From NCBI RefSeq assembly GCF_026343335.1, contig NZ_JAPELX010000001.1, positions 7,192,001 through 7,256,000 of the forward strand: DNA of 64,000 bases, read 5' to 3'. The position numbers and the translations under genes are program-made. Under the pieces are notes generated by a model that ran no database searches, had not been told where the DNA came from, and was given only the letters and a program-made list of their open reading frames with translations. Shown one piece after another: positions 25,934 through 34,337 of the stretch (within the stretch, counting starts at the first letter, position 1; every line of letters begins with the position of its first letter). Source of the stretch: Streptomyces sp. NBC_00078 (GTDB lineage: Bacteria; Actinomycetota; Actinomycetes; Streptomycetales; Streptomycetaceae).

Positions 25934-27101
25934 GCGCCCGTCGGCCGTGACGCTCGCTGCGTGGGGGGCGTCGCGGCCACAGGAGGACGTAGGCGGCGGA
26001 CCCGGCCGCGAAGGCCAGGCGGATGAGGCCCTGGGCGGACGCGGAGGGGACGAGGACGGCGCTGCCGTAGAGGGAGATCAGGGCGAGCCAGCTGACCCAT
26101 GGGACCAGGCGGCGCTGGCCGATCGAGTCCCAGAGCAGGGTGCCGAGGAGGACCGAGGCGTTGTAGTACGTGTACACGCTCGGGTCCAGGACGATACGGG
26201 CGTCGGCGGCCAGCAGCACGACGGCCGGCCACCGGCGCCGGTGGACGGCCAGAGCGCCCAGGGCGATGCCGAGGGCCATCTGGGCGGGGCGGTCCCACCA
26301 GGGGGTGGCCGGGTCCTGTACGCCGAACCAGCGCAGGGACGACGCGGGCTGGTTGGGGATCGTGAAGTGGGCCGCGGCCAGGGTCTCCAGGTGCGTGAGG
26401 CAGAAGGGGAGCCACGCCACGGCCACAAGACCGACGGCCCAGGCGGCGGAGCGCAGGCGTACGGGGCGCGGCAGCGCCAGCAGGAGCGGCAGGAAGCCGA
26501 CCGCCCAGGGTTTCGAGTCCACCGCCAGGGCCAGGAGAACACCCACAGCGGCGGCCTTGCCGCGGACCAGCGCGCGGACGGCGAGGGTGGTGAAGAACAA
26601 CGCCAGGACGTCGTCGAGGTGCGCGAAACGCACCGCGACCTCCACCCACATGGGGATGAAGGCCGCCCCGGCGATCAACACGCGCTGCTGGAGGCGTCTG
26701 TGGTTCAGGCCCGTTCCCCGGTAGTGGTCGGCGGCGGCGCGGCCGACCAGCACCAGCATGTAAAGGCCCAGGCCGGACATGAAGGCGTCGGCGAGCTTCT
26801 CGCCCAGCGTGGCGGGGAACGGGGCGAACAGCCCGGCGACCAGGAAGCTGACCGGGCCGATCTGCAGCCCGGGGTGGTTGGCGTAGAGGGCGAGACCGCC
26901 GCCCGGTATCTGATTGAAGAGCAGCTGCTGACCGGTCCTCAGATAGTGCCAGGACACGGCTGCGTGGCGTTCGGCCACCACGAACCAGACGACCGTCCAC
27001 AGGGTCAGCAGCGCGTGGTGCCACCGCAGCGGGTAGCGGCCGATCCGGCCGATCCACACCCCGTCCCTCGGCCCGGCCGCCGCTGTCTCCCGGTTTTGCA
27101 C
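25893..27101 (-). CDS. GT87/DUF2029-like polytopic membrane glycosyltransferase
   Basis: A 402-residue integral membrane protein with about ten spans. The first periplasmic loop is HYLRTGQQLLFNQIPGGGLALYANHPG, and FAHLDDVLALFFTTLAVRAL has an Asp pair at a membrane boundary. The layout resembles GT-C glycosyltransferases that use polyprenyl-phospho-sugars, such as the GT87 mannosyltransferases. The donor and acceptor are unknown. The start is GTG 27101 with GGAAGGACGGAAC upstream. The 3' end overlaps msrB by 41 bp in antisense. A hairpin lies immediately upstream at 27113-27133. Confidence 0.75.
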   Translation of the reverse strand: MQNRETAAAGPRDGVWIGRIGRYPLRWHHALLTLWTVVWFVVAERHAAVSWHYLRTGQQLLFNQIPGGGLALYANHPGLQIGPVSFLVAGLFAPFPATLGEKLADAFMSGLGLYMLVLVGRAAADHYRGTGLNHRRLQQRVLIAGAAFIPMWVEVAVRFAHLDDVLALFFTTLAVRALVRGKAAAVGVLLALAVDSKPWAVGFLPLLLALPRPVRLRSAAWAVGLVAVAWLPFCLTHLETLAAAHFTIPNQPASSLRWFGVQDPATPWWDRPAQMALGIALGALAVHRRRWPAVVLLAADARIVLDPSVYTYYNASVLLGTLLWDSIGQRRLVPWVSWLALISLYGSAVLVPSASAQGLIRLAFAAGSAAYVLLWPRRPPRSERHGRRALRPLPASDSAKCC

Positions 27102-27112
27102 GTTCCGTCCTT

Positions 27113-27133
27113 CCCCTCTGCCCTATAGAGGGG
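27113..27133. other. Small hairpin upstream of the membrane-protein start
   Basis: CCCCTCT (27113-27119) and AGAGGGG (27127-27133) pair perfectly around GCCCTAT. On the minus strand the second arm runs directly into the GGAAGGA ribosome-site region of the gene starting at 27101, so the fold could also affect initiation. It may instead terminate the 973-residue gene that ends at 27154. Confidence 0.45.
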
Positions 27134-27153
27134 GGCTCGGCGCTGAGGGTTGC

Positions 27154-30075
27154 TCACTTCGGCCGGCGAATCGCGCACTCCTTCAGGGTGAGGGGACGGG
27201 TGTCGCCCGCGATGCGGCTGCAGACGACGTGGGTCTCGGAGGTGCCGTTCGCGGTGCGGTGCACCTCCTTGAGGACGATGCTCTGGCCGGTGCGGTCGCC
27301 GTACAGCGGAGCGCCGGTGAAGTCGATGGTGCCGGTGGCCATGCCCTCAAGCCTGACCGTGCGCAGGTTCACCCAGGTCGCGGCCCGGCTCTGCGGCGTG
27401 TCGTGCGGGGTGGCCGCGTAGTACAGGGCCCGGGTCGCGTCGTGTGCGAGCGCGGTCTGGCCGCTGGCCAGCACGGGGCTGTCGTAGCTCAGGGCGCGGC
27501 CTGCCAGGCCCGGCAGGTTGTCGGCGGCGTCCACGTAGAAGCTCGTCCGGGCGGCGGCCTTCTTCAGCTCGGCGAGGGCCGCGTGGTACAGCGTGACGTC
27601 GGGCGCGGGTGCCACGGCGTTCCTCCCGCCGGTGAAGGCGACCTTGGAGAGGTCGTCACCGGTGAGGATGGCCAGGGGCTTCTCGGAGCAGCCCGTCTCG
27701 GCGGACAGCTGGGTCATCAGTGGCTCCACGTCCTCCGCCCGCCCGGCGAAGTAGACCACGGACGGGATCCGGTCGCCACGGCAGATCTCCTCGGCGTGCT
27801 CGCGGAGTTCGGGCTTGCCGCCCTTCAGCGTGTAGCGACGCTGCCCGAGCAGGGTGAAGCCCCGGTCGGCGAGCATCCGCTGTCCGTAGCGCGCCTGTTC
27901 CTCGGTGTACCGGTCGTCGGTCCTGGCCGTGTCCCGGGCGAGCACCAGCGCGTACTGCCGCTTGCCCGGTGTGCGCAACTGGGCGGCGATCAGGCCCATC
28001 TGCCGGGTCTGCCATTCGTCGGTGGCGGCCAGGCTGAACCAGTTCGCGTACTGGCGGGGCAGATAGGTGGCCGAGTTCGTGCCGGAGACGACCGGCAGCC
28101 CCGCCTTCATGAGGATGTCGGTGGTCTTCCCGCTCGACTCGAGGTCGCGGCCGGTGCCGACGACCCCCACCACACTCGGGTCGTGCGCGGCGTACGCGGC
28201 GATCGCCTCGGCCATGTCGGTCTGGTGGCCCAGGTCCACGCCGCCGTTCGCGAGCAGGACGCGCAGTTTCACGGTGTAGTTCTTGTTGATGACGGCCTGG
28301 GCCAGGTAGACGCCCGCCAGTTCCTCGGCGCCCTTCACGAGTGAGGTTCCCTGGGAGAGGTCGTTGCTGAGCGGGCCGGCGTAGACCACCGTGACGTAGT
28401 CGTCGGCGTAGTGGGTGAGGACGTCCTCGTTCCGCGCGGCGATGCCCTGCTCCAACTCGGCCACGGTCCAGGGCGGTTCGTCACCGGCGGAGAGCGGCTT
28501 GCCGTCGGCACCCGCAGCGGGCTTGGGCAGCCAGTCGGAGAAGCGCACGCCCTTCGTCGCGATGCCGATGCACTCCGTGCCGCCGCCGGGAGCGGACTCG
28601 CGCCGGGTGTCGCGGTTGGCGGTCAGCAGCGACGCCGAACAGTACCGGTCGTCGAGGGCCTCGGCCCGCATGATCGTGGCCGCGGCCACCAGCGCGACCA
28701 CCAGCACCAGCGAATGCAGGGCCCACACCATACGGGCCAGCGTCGGCCGGGCGGACGCCCGCAGATGCACCCGCCGTTCCTCTATCGGGTCCAGCTGGTC
28801 GTGCGGCAGCGGGATCTTCATCACCCAGGGCAGTACGGACCGGTCGCGGCTGGGCGACTGCTCGGCGCGCAGCCGCTGCCCCCATTCCCGGTGCCAGGTG
28901 CGCAGGCGGTCGCTGAGCCTGCGGTGCTGGGGGCCCGGGGCCGGTACCGGAGTCCCCCCGTGATCCAGTCGCGGCACGTCCTGCTCGCGCACCGCGGCGA
29001 AGACCAGCAGCGGATCGAGCTCGCTGCGTCGGCTGCGTACGTCGCTGACGGCGCGGATGAGTTCGATGCCGCCGTTCGCCGCGTCGGCATGCGGCAGGAA
29101 CAGCACCGGCGGGCGCGGGCGTTTGAAGCCGCGCAGATCCCAGCTCAGACGGCGATGGTTGTCCCGCAGATCCTCCCGCAGGGCCAGCACGCACAGCTGG
29201 AGGTGGAAGTCGCCGCCCGTCGTGAGCGCGTCGGCCACGTCGTACGCCCGGGCTGCGATCGCCCGCCAGGAACGCACCGGACGCAGCAGCGAGACCTCGG
29301 TCGGGTTCTCCTGGTCCGCGGCCCTGAGGAAGGTCGTGGTCATGAACCAGCGGCTCTCCCGGCGCAGCCACAGGAAGATCGGCGCCCGGCCCGGCAGCGC
29401 GTAGTTGAGGACCGTCAGCAGGGCGAGGAAGCCGAGGCCCGAGGCCGCCGCCATGTACCAGGCACTGCGGGCGAGGAGCGCGGCGAGCACGGTCACCAGA
29501 CTCGCCGGCAGGATGTGCGCCATGTCGAACAGGGGCAGGCCCGAGCGCCAGCGCGCGGTGCCCTCCGGCCGCCAGCGCTGGGCGGCCAGCTGGTCGAGCA
29601 GCAGCTGCCGCCGGCCCTGTTCGGCCGCCGGACGGCCCGGAGCGGGCCAGTTGTCGCCCAGCGTCCTGACCGCGTCGTCGATGGCGTGGACCAGGCGCAG
29701 CCGGGGAAACGCGTACCGCCGGTAGACGGACGTCCGGCCGCCCCACTTCTTGGGGTCGCTCAGTGCCCGCACCATCGCCGCGGCCCTGCGGACCTCCGAG
29801 TCGCCCTCGTACGCGTCCTGTGCCACCGCGCAGCGCGTACCGTGCGCCCCCTGCCCCTCGTACAGCTGCTGGACCAGTCCGGACACCGCCTCGTCGTCCG
29901 AGCCGTCCTGCGCGTGCACGACGAACACCGGCATCGGCGGCTCGCTCGTGCGGAACTCCTGGATGAGGATCTCGAGCTGGTCCTGCAGATCGACGCCGGC
30001 GCCGGTCTCCGGCATGCCGTCATGGCCTCCGGGACAGTTCGACGGGCCCCTGCGGTCACCCCTCACCATGGCCAA
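27154..30075 (-). CDS. Receptor-like membrane protein with extracellular periplasmic-binding-protein domain
   Basis: A 973-residue protein with an unusual layout. Residues 1-180 are cytosolic (PPMPVFVVHAQDGSDDEAV, SDPKKWGGRTSVYRRYAFPR). Two membrane spans lie at about 185-226. Residues 227-440 are again cytosolic, with a beta-strand/loop series including PVLFLPHADAANGG and DPLLVFAAVRE that looks NTPase-like, though I see no intact Walker A. A third span lies at about 445-469. Residues 470-973 should be outside and match type 1 periplasmic binding proteins (VVYAGPLSND, VGVVGTGRDL, AGLPVVSGTNSATYLP, ALVLARDTARTDDRY). It resembles a ligand-gated sensor rather than a transport component. ATG 30015 is an alternative start. 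Confidence 0.7.
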   Translation of the reverse strand: MAMVRGDRRGPSNCPGGHDGMPETGAGVDLQDQLEILIQEFRTSEPPMPVFVVHAQDGSDDEAVSGLVQQLYEGQGAHGTRCAVAQDAYEGDSEVRRAAAMVRALSDPKKWGGRTSVYRRYAFPRLRLVHAIDDAVRTLGDNWPAPGRPAAEQGRRQLLLDQLAAQRWRPEGTARWRSGLPLFDMAHILPASLVTVLAALLARSAWYMAAASGLGFLALLTVLNYALPGRAPIFLWLRRESRWFMTTTFLRAADQENPTEVSLLRPVRSWRAIAARAYDVADALTTGGDFHLQLCVLALREDLRDNHRRLSWDLRGFKRPRPPVLFLPHADAANGGIELIRAVSDVRSRRSELDPLLVFAAVREQDVPRLDHGGTPVPAPGPQHRRLSDRLRTWHREWGQRLRAEQSPSRDRSVLPWVMKIPLPHDQLDPIEERRVHLRASARPTLARMVWALHSLVLVVALVAAATIMRAEALDDRYCSASLLTANRDTRRESAPGGGTECIGIATKGVRFSDWLPKPAAGADGKPLSAGDEPPWTVAELEQGIAARNEDVLTHYADDYVTVVYAGPLSNDLSQGTSLVKGAEELAGVYLAQAVINKNYTVKLRVLLANGGVDLGHQTDMAEAIAAYAAHDPSVVGVVGTGRDLESSGKTTDILMKAGLPVVSGTNSATYLPRQYANWFSLAATDEWQTRQMGLIAAQLRTPGKRQYALVLARDTARTDDRYTEEQARYGQRMLADRGFTLLGQRRYTLKGGKPELREHAEEICRGDRIPSVVYFAGRAEDVEPLMTQLSAETGCSEKPLAILTGDDLSKVAFTGGRNAVAPAPDVTLYHAALAELKKAAARTSFYVDAADNLPGLAGRALSYDSPVLASGQTALAHDATRALYYAATPHDTPQSRAATWVNLRTVRLEGMATGTIDFTGAPLYGDRTGQSIVLKEVHRTANGTSETHVVCSRIAGDTRPLTLKECAIRRPK

Positions 30076-30184
30076 CCCCCGTTCACCTTGGGTGACTTAT
30101 GAGGCTACCGGGTGTGACTGGGGCGCAAGGGCCGTGTGCGCGACTTTCATGAACGTTTCTGCACCGGTCTGCGCGGTGCCGTGA

Positions 30185-31225
30185 TCAGAGCACCTTCCGC
30201 TGTACCAGTGCGGAGAGCACCAGGGCGCCCGGCAGCAGGGGGAGCCAGACCGTCAGGACGCGGTAGCCGATGACGGCGGTCGCCGAGATGTCCACGGGTG
30301 CGCCGAGGGCGACCATGGCGAACACGACGGCCGCGTCCACAGGGCCGATGCCGCCCGGTGCGGGCACGGCTCCGACGGCCGTGCTCGCGGCCAGGAACGC
30401 GAAGGCGACCTGGGCCCAGGTCAGGGACAGACCGAGCGCCGACCCGACCGCGAAGATCACGCTCGCCTGCAGCAGCGGGGCGGCGGCCGCCCCTCCCCAC
30501 AGGGCGAGGATCCGCGCGGGCCGGGTGTGCAGGACCCGTACGTCGGTGAGGGCGCATCGCAGGGCGTCGAGGAGGGGGCGGCGCAGTGGTCGTACGGTCG
30601 CCACGAGCAGGACGCCGACGGTGAGGCCGAGCGTGACGCCGGCGGCGACCAGGAGCAACGTGCGCTTGTCCGGCACCAGTTCGCCGGTCTGCAGCAGGTC
30701 GGGGAAGGCCACCAGGAAGACGAGGAGCACCAGCGTCTTCGCGACCGGCCGGACCGCCGAGTAGAGGGCGAGCGAGGCGGTGGCACGGGCCAGGGGGATG
30801 CCGCGGCCACGCAGAAAGCGCAGGGTGACGGCGTGGGCGCCGATGCTGGCCGGCAGCACGTGGTTGGCGGCGCCGGCGGCGAACTGAGAGGCGATCAGCA
30901 GACCCGTCGGAAGCCGCTCCGGCAGGGCGCCCTGCCGGACGCAGGCGGAGGACAGCCAGCCCAGGCAGGTGAAGAAGAACGCGACCAGCAGCCACCAGGG
31001 GTCGGCCGAGGCGAGCCGCGCGGTGCCCTCGTAGACGGTGCGCCAGTCGACCACGGCCCAGACGCCGATCAGCAGCACGGGAAGGATCACCAGTGTCTGG
31101 CGCAGAAGGCGGGCGGGGGGCGCGAGGCGAAGGGGGGAGGGAGCGGGAGCGGGGAGCGGGGAGGGAGTGCAGGGGACCGTGGCGGGGAGCGGTCCTGGGA
31201 TGTTTTCGAGCGGGAGCAGGGACAC
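30185..31225 (-). CDS. LPG-synthase-type transmembrane protein (AglD/UPF0104 family)
   Basis: A 346-residue membrane protein with about eight spans (LVILPVLLIGVWAVV, WWLLVAFFFTCLGWLSSACV and others). It contains the lysylphosphatidylglycerol-synthase transmembrane region motif QFAAGAANHVLPASIGAHAV and the later PAPGGIGPVDAAVV, both family hallmarks. Only the membrane half of MprF-like proteins is present, with no aminoacyl-transfer domain, as in many flippase-like paralogues. The start is GTG 31225 with AAAGGA upstream. The N-terminal 35 residues are Pro-rich. It precedes the receptor-like gene by 109 nt on the same strand. Confidence 0.82.
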   Translation of the reverse strand: MSLLPLENIPGPLPATVPCTPSPLPAPAPSPLRLAPPARLLRQTLVILPVLLIGVWAVVDWRTVYEGTARLASADPWWLLVAFFFTCLGWLSSACVRQGALPERLPTGLLIASQFAAGAANHVLPASIGAHAVTLRFLRGRGIPLARATASLALYSAVRPVAKTLVLLVFLVAFPDLLQTGELVPDKRTLLLVAAGVTLGLTVGVLLVATVRPLRRPLLDALRCALTDVRVLHTRPARILALWGGAAAAPLLQASVIFAVGSALGLSLTWAQVAFAFLAASTAVGAVPAPGGIGPVDAAVVFAMVALGAPVDISATAVIGYRVLTVWLPLLPGALVLSALVQRKVL

Positions 31226-31529
31226 GGCGCACGTCGTCCTTTCGCGTCGGCCGGGCGACGGGGTGCGGTGCGGGAAGGGAGGGGACGGCGGAACCGTTCC
31301 CGTTCGGTGTGACGGTGTGGTGTCCGGAAACCCAATGGGCGCGGGCGGGTGGACGACGCGGCAGAATCACGCCGCTCACGGGGCGGGTGGCAGGACGCCC
31401 GCAGGGGCCCCGGGAGGCTGTGGTGTGCCGCTGCGGAGCCCTCCTGTGCATCCCTTCACAACCTCGCAGATGAATCGTTCAGCCAATGAAGTGTTGACTT
31501 TTGGCTCAATAAGCCACCACCATCCTTGA
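31226..31529. other. Divergent promoter region with an RpiR-type operator
   Basis: A 304-bp gap between the membrane-protein gene (minus) and the GH3 gene (plus). The half next to the GH3 gene is lower in GC, with TTGACT around 31495 and the palindrome at 31502-31516 immediately before the coding start. The other half is G-rich and shows nothing recognisable. Confidence 0.6.
31502..31516. promoter_or_regulatory. Candidate RpiR operator 1
   Basis: TGGCTCAATAAGCCA has perfect arms (TGGCT/AGCCA) and matches 12 of 15 positions of the site at 41092. It ends 13 bp ahead of the GH3 start codon, a position where a bound repressor would block initiation. Confidence 0.6.
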
Positions 31530-33017
31530 GTGACCTCCGAGCAGGTGTATGTGGGCCCGGCCCCGTCCTCCGTCTCCTCCGACCTGGACGAGGCGGTGCA
31601 CCGCTGTCTCGTCGCAGGGTTCGAGGGAACGACGACCTTCCCCGACACCCTCAAGCGGCTCATCGACCGGGGCCTGGGCGGCGTCATCCTGTTCACGCGC
31701 AACGTACGCGACGCCGAGCAGGTCCGACAGCTCACCGACGCCCTGCGCGCGATCCGGCCCGATCTGATGGTGGCCATCGACAACGAGGGCGGCGGCATCG
31801 GCCACCTGGTCGGCGCGGGCGCCCCCGAGGTCCCCGGCTCCTACGCCCTCGGCGTCGCCGACGACCCGGCGCTGACCGCCCGCTGCGCCGACGCGCTCGC
31901 CGGTCACCTGGCCGCGCTCGGCATCACGGCCTCGTACGCCCCCGTCGCCGATCTCCAGCACCAGCCCCGCAACCCGATCGTGCGCACCCGTTCCTTCGGC
32001 GCCGACCCCGGGCTCGCCGCCCGTCACCTGCACGCCTGGATCACCGCCACCGAAGCCCGCGGCATGGCCTCCTGCGCCAAGCACTTCCCCGGCCACGGCG
32101 GCACCGAGACCGACAGCCACTACGACCTCGCGGTCGACCCGCGGCCGCGGGACGAACTCCTCGCCGACCTCGAACCCTTCCGTGCGGCCGTCGCCGCCGG
32201 GGTGCCGATGCTGATGAGCGCGCACGTCGTCTACCCGGCCCTGGACGCCAACCGGCCCGCCACCCTCAGCCGCCGCATCCTGGGCGATCTCCTCCGTCAC
32301 GAGATCGGCTTCGACGGCGTGCTGGTCAGCGACGCCCTGGAGATGAAGGCGATCTCCGACGGTTACGGCGAGGCGGCCGGTGCGCGTATCGCTCTCGCGG
32401 CGGGCGCGGACCAGGTGATCGTCGCCGTACCGGACCTGGAGGTCACGCTGGGCTGCCGGGACGGGCTGCTCGACGGCGTGGAATCAGGTCTGCTGTCCGA
32501 GGAGCGGGTGTGGGAGGCGGCGGGGCGGGTGCGACGGCTCACCGAGCGGTACGCCACCCCGGCCGGGCCGGTGGCCGGCTGGGACGCCGGGGCCGGGCTG
32601 GAGGCGGCACGGCGCGCCGTGCGCAGCCGGGCCCTGCCGCCGCCCGTGCGCGGCGCCCATGTCGTCGACCTCTTCCCGCCCCCGCACCCCGCCCTCAACT
32701 GGGGCGGCGAGGACCTGCTGACCGAGCTGCGCTCCCTCGACCCCGCCGCGGGCGGCGCGGCGGTGAGCGGGGAGCCGGCCGACCCGGGCGCCCTGATCGA
32801 CTGCACCCTGCGCATGTCCGCCGCCAAGCCCCTGGTCGTGGCCACCTGCGACGCCGGACTGCATCCCTGGCAGGCGCGCTTCCGGGACGCCCTGCTGGCC
32901 CGGCGTCCGGACGCGACACGTGTGGACACCGGGCTCCCGGAGAGCGGCGACCTGTTCTCCTACGGGCGGGGGCGGGTCAACCTGCGGGCCGTGGCCGAGG
33001 TACTCGCCGGCGTCTGA
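31530..33017 (+). CDS. NagZ-like GH3 beta-N-acetylhexosaminidase
   Basis: A 495-residue cytosolic glycoside hydrolase family 3 protein without a signal peptide. The NagZ-specific acid/base loop KHFPGHGGTETDSH is present, with its Asp-His dyad, and the nucleophile is Asp268 in VSDALEM. Substrate-binding segments include AIDNEGGGIGHL. A C-terminal part of about 150 residues after the barrel resembles the second GH3 domain. The expected activity is release of terminal beta-GlcNAc. The start is GTG 31530; no ribosome site is visible, so the transcript may be leaderless, and GTG 31545 is an alternative. It belongs to the sugar locus by operator and content. Confidence 0.88.
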   Translation: MTSEQVYVGPAPSSVSSDLDEAVHRCLVAGFEGTTTFPDTLKRLIDRGLGGVILFTRNVRDAEQVRQLTDALRAIRPDLMVAIDNEGGGIGHLVGAGAPEVPGSYALGVADDPALTARCADALAGHLAALGITASYAPVADLQHQPRNPIVRTRSFGADPGLAARHLHAWITATEARGMASCAKHFPGHGGTETDSHYDLAVDPRPRDELLADLEPFRAAVAAGVPMLMSAHVVYPALDANRPATLSRRILGDLLRHEIGFDGVLVSDALEMKAISDGYGEAAGARIALAAGADQVIVAVPDLEVTLGCRDGLLDGVESGLLSEERVWEAAGRVRRLTERYATPAGPVAGWDAGAGLEAARRAVRSRALPPPVRGAHVVDLFPPPHPALNWGGEDLLTELRSLDPAAGGAAVSGEPADPGALIDCTLRMSAAKPLVVATCDAGLHPWQARFRDALLARRPDATRVDTGLPESGDLFSYGRGRVNLRAVAEVLAGV

Positions 33018-33023
33018 CGGCCG

Positions 33024-34241
33024 TCATGGCAGTCGTACGGTCTTCTCGATTCCGCGCGCCGCCATGTACTCGGCGTCGTCCGCCCGTTCGGCGAGCGCCA
33101 CCGCCGGGCGCCCGCCCTGTCTGCGCAGCCGCATCCACTCCTCGAAGTACGCACCGCCCGGAGCGGACACGGAGCGGGTGGCGGGCGTGCAGTCCAGCAC
33201 CAGGGCGGTGTCGCGGGGTTGGGGTGAGGCAGGCTTCGCGCGCAGCTCGGCGACCGTCTGCGACAGGGCCTCGGCGATCGGCTTGGCACGGCCCGCGGAG
33301 TCGAACAGGCCCAGCGTGTACTCCAGTTCCGGGTAGTCGGCCAGCGCACGGTCCACGTCGTGGGAGCACCACCACGTCACGCCCCAGAGCCCTTGGCAGT
33401 CGGCCGCGTTGAGGACCGTGGCGCGGGCGAACCGCGGGGCGTCGGCCGCCGGGATGTGCGGCTCGGGCGCGCCGGTCTCCTGGACCCACACGGGGCGGGA
33501 GGGATCGTCGGCATACGCCTTAGCCAGTTCCGTGCCGTACTCGGCGAGGTGCAGCACCTCGAAGGAGCCGGGACCGTACCGGCCGGCGCAGTTCGCGGAG
33601 AACACCCAGGGGTGGACGGTCGTCACGTCGCCCTTGCGGGCCGAGGCCTCGGGGGTGAACGGATGGTCGTCGCCGTACCAGGCGGCGTCGTAGGCGGAGT
33701 GCGTGGCCAGCTGCCCCGGGCGCAGTCCCTCCCGGGCGGCCGCCAGCAGGGTGTCGAGGTAGTGGTCGACCTCGTCCACCGTCACCGGGTTGTGGTCGAC
33801 CAGGTTGTTGAGTTCGTTGCCCAGCTGCAGGCCGATGAGGTTGGGGCGGCCGGCGAGGGCGCGGCCGAGCGTGCGCAGCAGCTCCGCCTGCGCGTCGACC
33901 GCCTCCGGGTCGGTGAACACGTTGCGGTGGTGCCAGCTGCGGGTCCACTCCGGATAGAAGTCGAAGCTGGAGAGGTGGCCCTGCACGCCGTCCACCATGA
34001 CGTCGAGGCCGGCCTCGGCCGCCAGGTCGACCAGCCGCACCAGCTGGTCGACGGCCGCGGTGCGGATGAGGGTGCGGTTGGGCTGGAGCAGCGGCCAGAG
34101 GTGGAAGACCCGCACGTGGTCGAGGCCGAGGCCGGCGATCTGGGCCAGGTCCTCGCGGGCGCGGAGCGGGTCGAAGTCGTGCCACGAGTGGAACCAGCCG
34201 CGGCGGGGCGTGTAGTTGACGCCGAAGCGGAGTGGAGGGAT
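33024..34241 (-). CDS. GH5-like glycosidase (possible GH5_18 beta-mannosidase), non-canonical start
   Basis: About 405 residues forming a (beta/alpha)8 clan A hydrolase. The acid/base is Glu143 in LQLGNELNN and the nucleophile is Glu255 in VWVQETGAPE. Further hallmarks are FGVNYTPRRGWFHSW and WGVTWWCSHD. There is no signal peptide. The layout recalls GH5_18 enzymes that hydrolyse Man-beta-1,4-GlcNAc from N-glycan cores; the subfamily is inferred. The start is puzzling: a perfect GAGGAGG (34247-34253, minus strand) sits 5 nt before the codon ATC at 34241, where ATG would be expected. No in-frame ATG or GTG with a ribosome site exists upstream. The 3' end meets the GH3 gene 6 bp away. Confidence 0.82.
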   Translation of the reverse strand: MPPLRFGVNYTPRRGWFHSWHDFDPLRAREDLAQIAGLGLDHVRVFHLWPLLQPNRTLIRTAAVDQLVRLVDLAAEAGLDVMVDGVQGHLSSFDFYPEWTRSWHHRNVFTDPEAVDAQAELLRTLGRALAGRPNLIGLQLGNELNNLVDHNPVTVDEVDHYLDTLLAAAREGLRPGQLATHSAYDAAWYGDDHPFTPEASARKGDVTTVHPWVFSANCAGRYGPGSFEVLHLAEYGTELAKAYADDPSRPVWVQETGAPEPHIPAADAPRFARATVLNAADCQGLWGVTWWCSHDVDRALADYPELEYTLGLFDSAGRAKPIAEALSQTVAELRAKPASPQPRDTALVLDCTPATRSVSAPGGAYFEEWMRLRRQGGRPAVALAERADDAEYMAARGIEKTVRLP

Positions 34242-34310
34242 GGGATCCTCCTCGGGTCGGGGCCGGGCCCCGAAGGCGGGACCTGTCCGTGGGACGGGGC
34301 TTGTCTCGGC

Positions 34311-34325
34311 TGAATGTATCAACCA
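34311..34325. promoter_or_regulatory. Candidate RpiR operator 2 (degenerate)
   Basis: TGAATGTATCAACCA matches 11 of 15 positions of the 41092 site, with the right half ATCAACCA exact. It lies in the 96-bp divergent promoter region between the GH5-like gene and the aminosugar kinase gene, so one site could serve both. Confidence 0.4.
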
Positions 34326-34337
34326 CCATGGTCGGTA

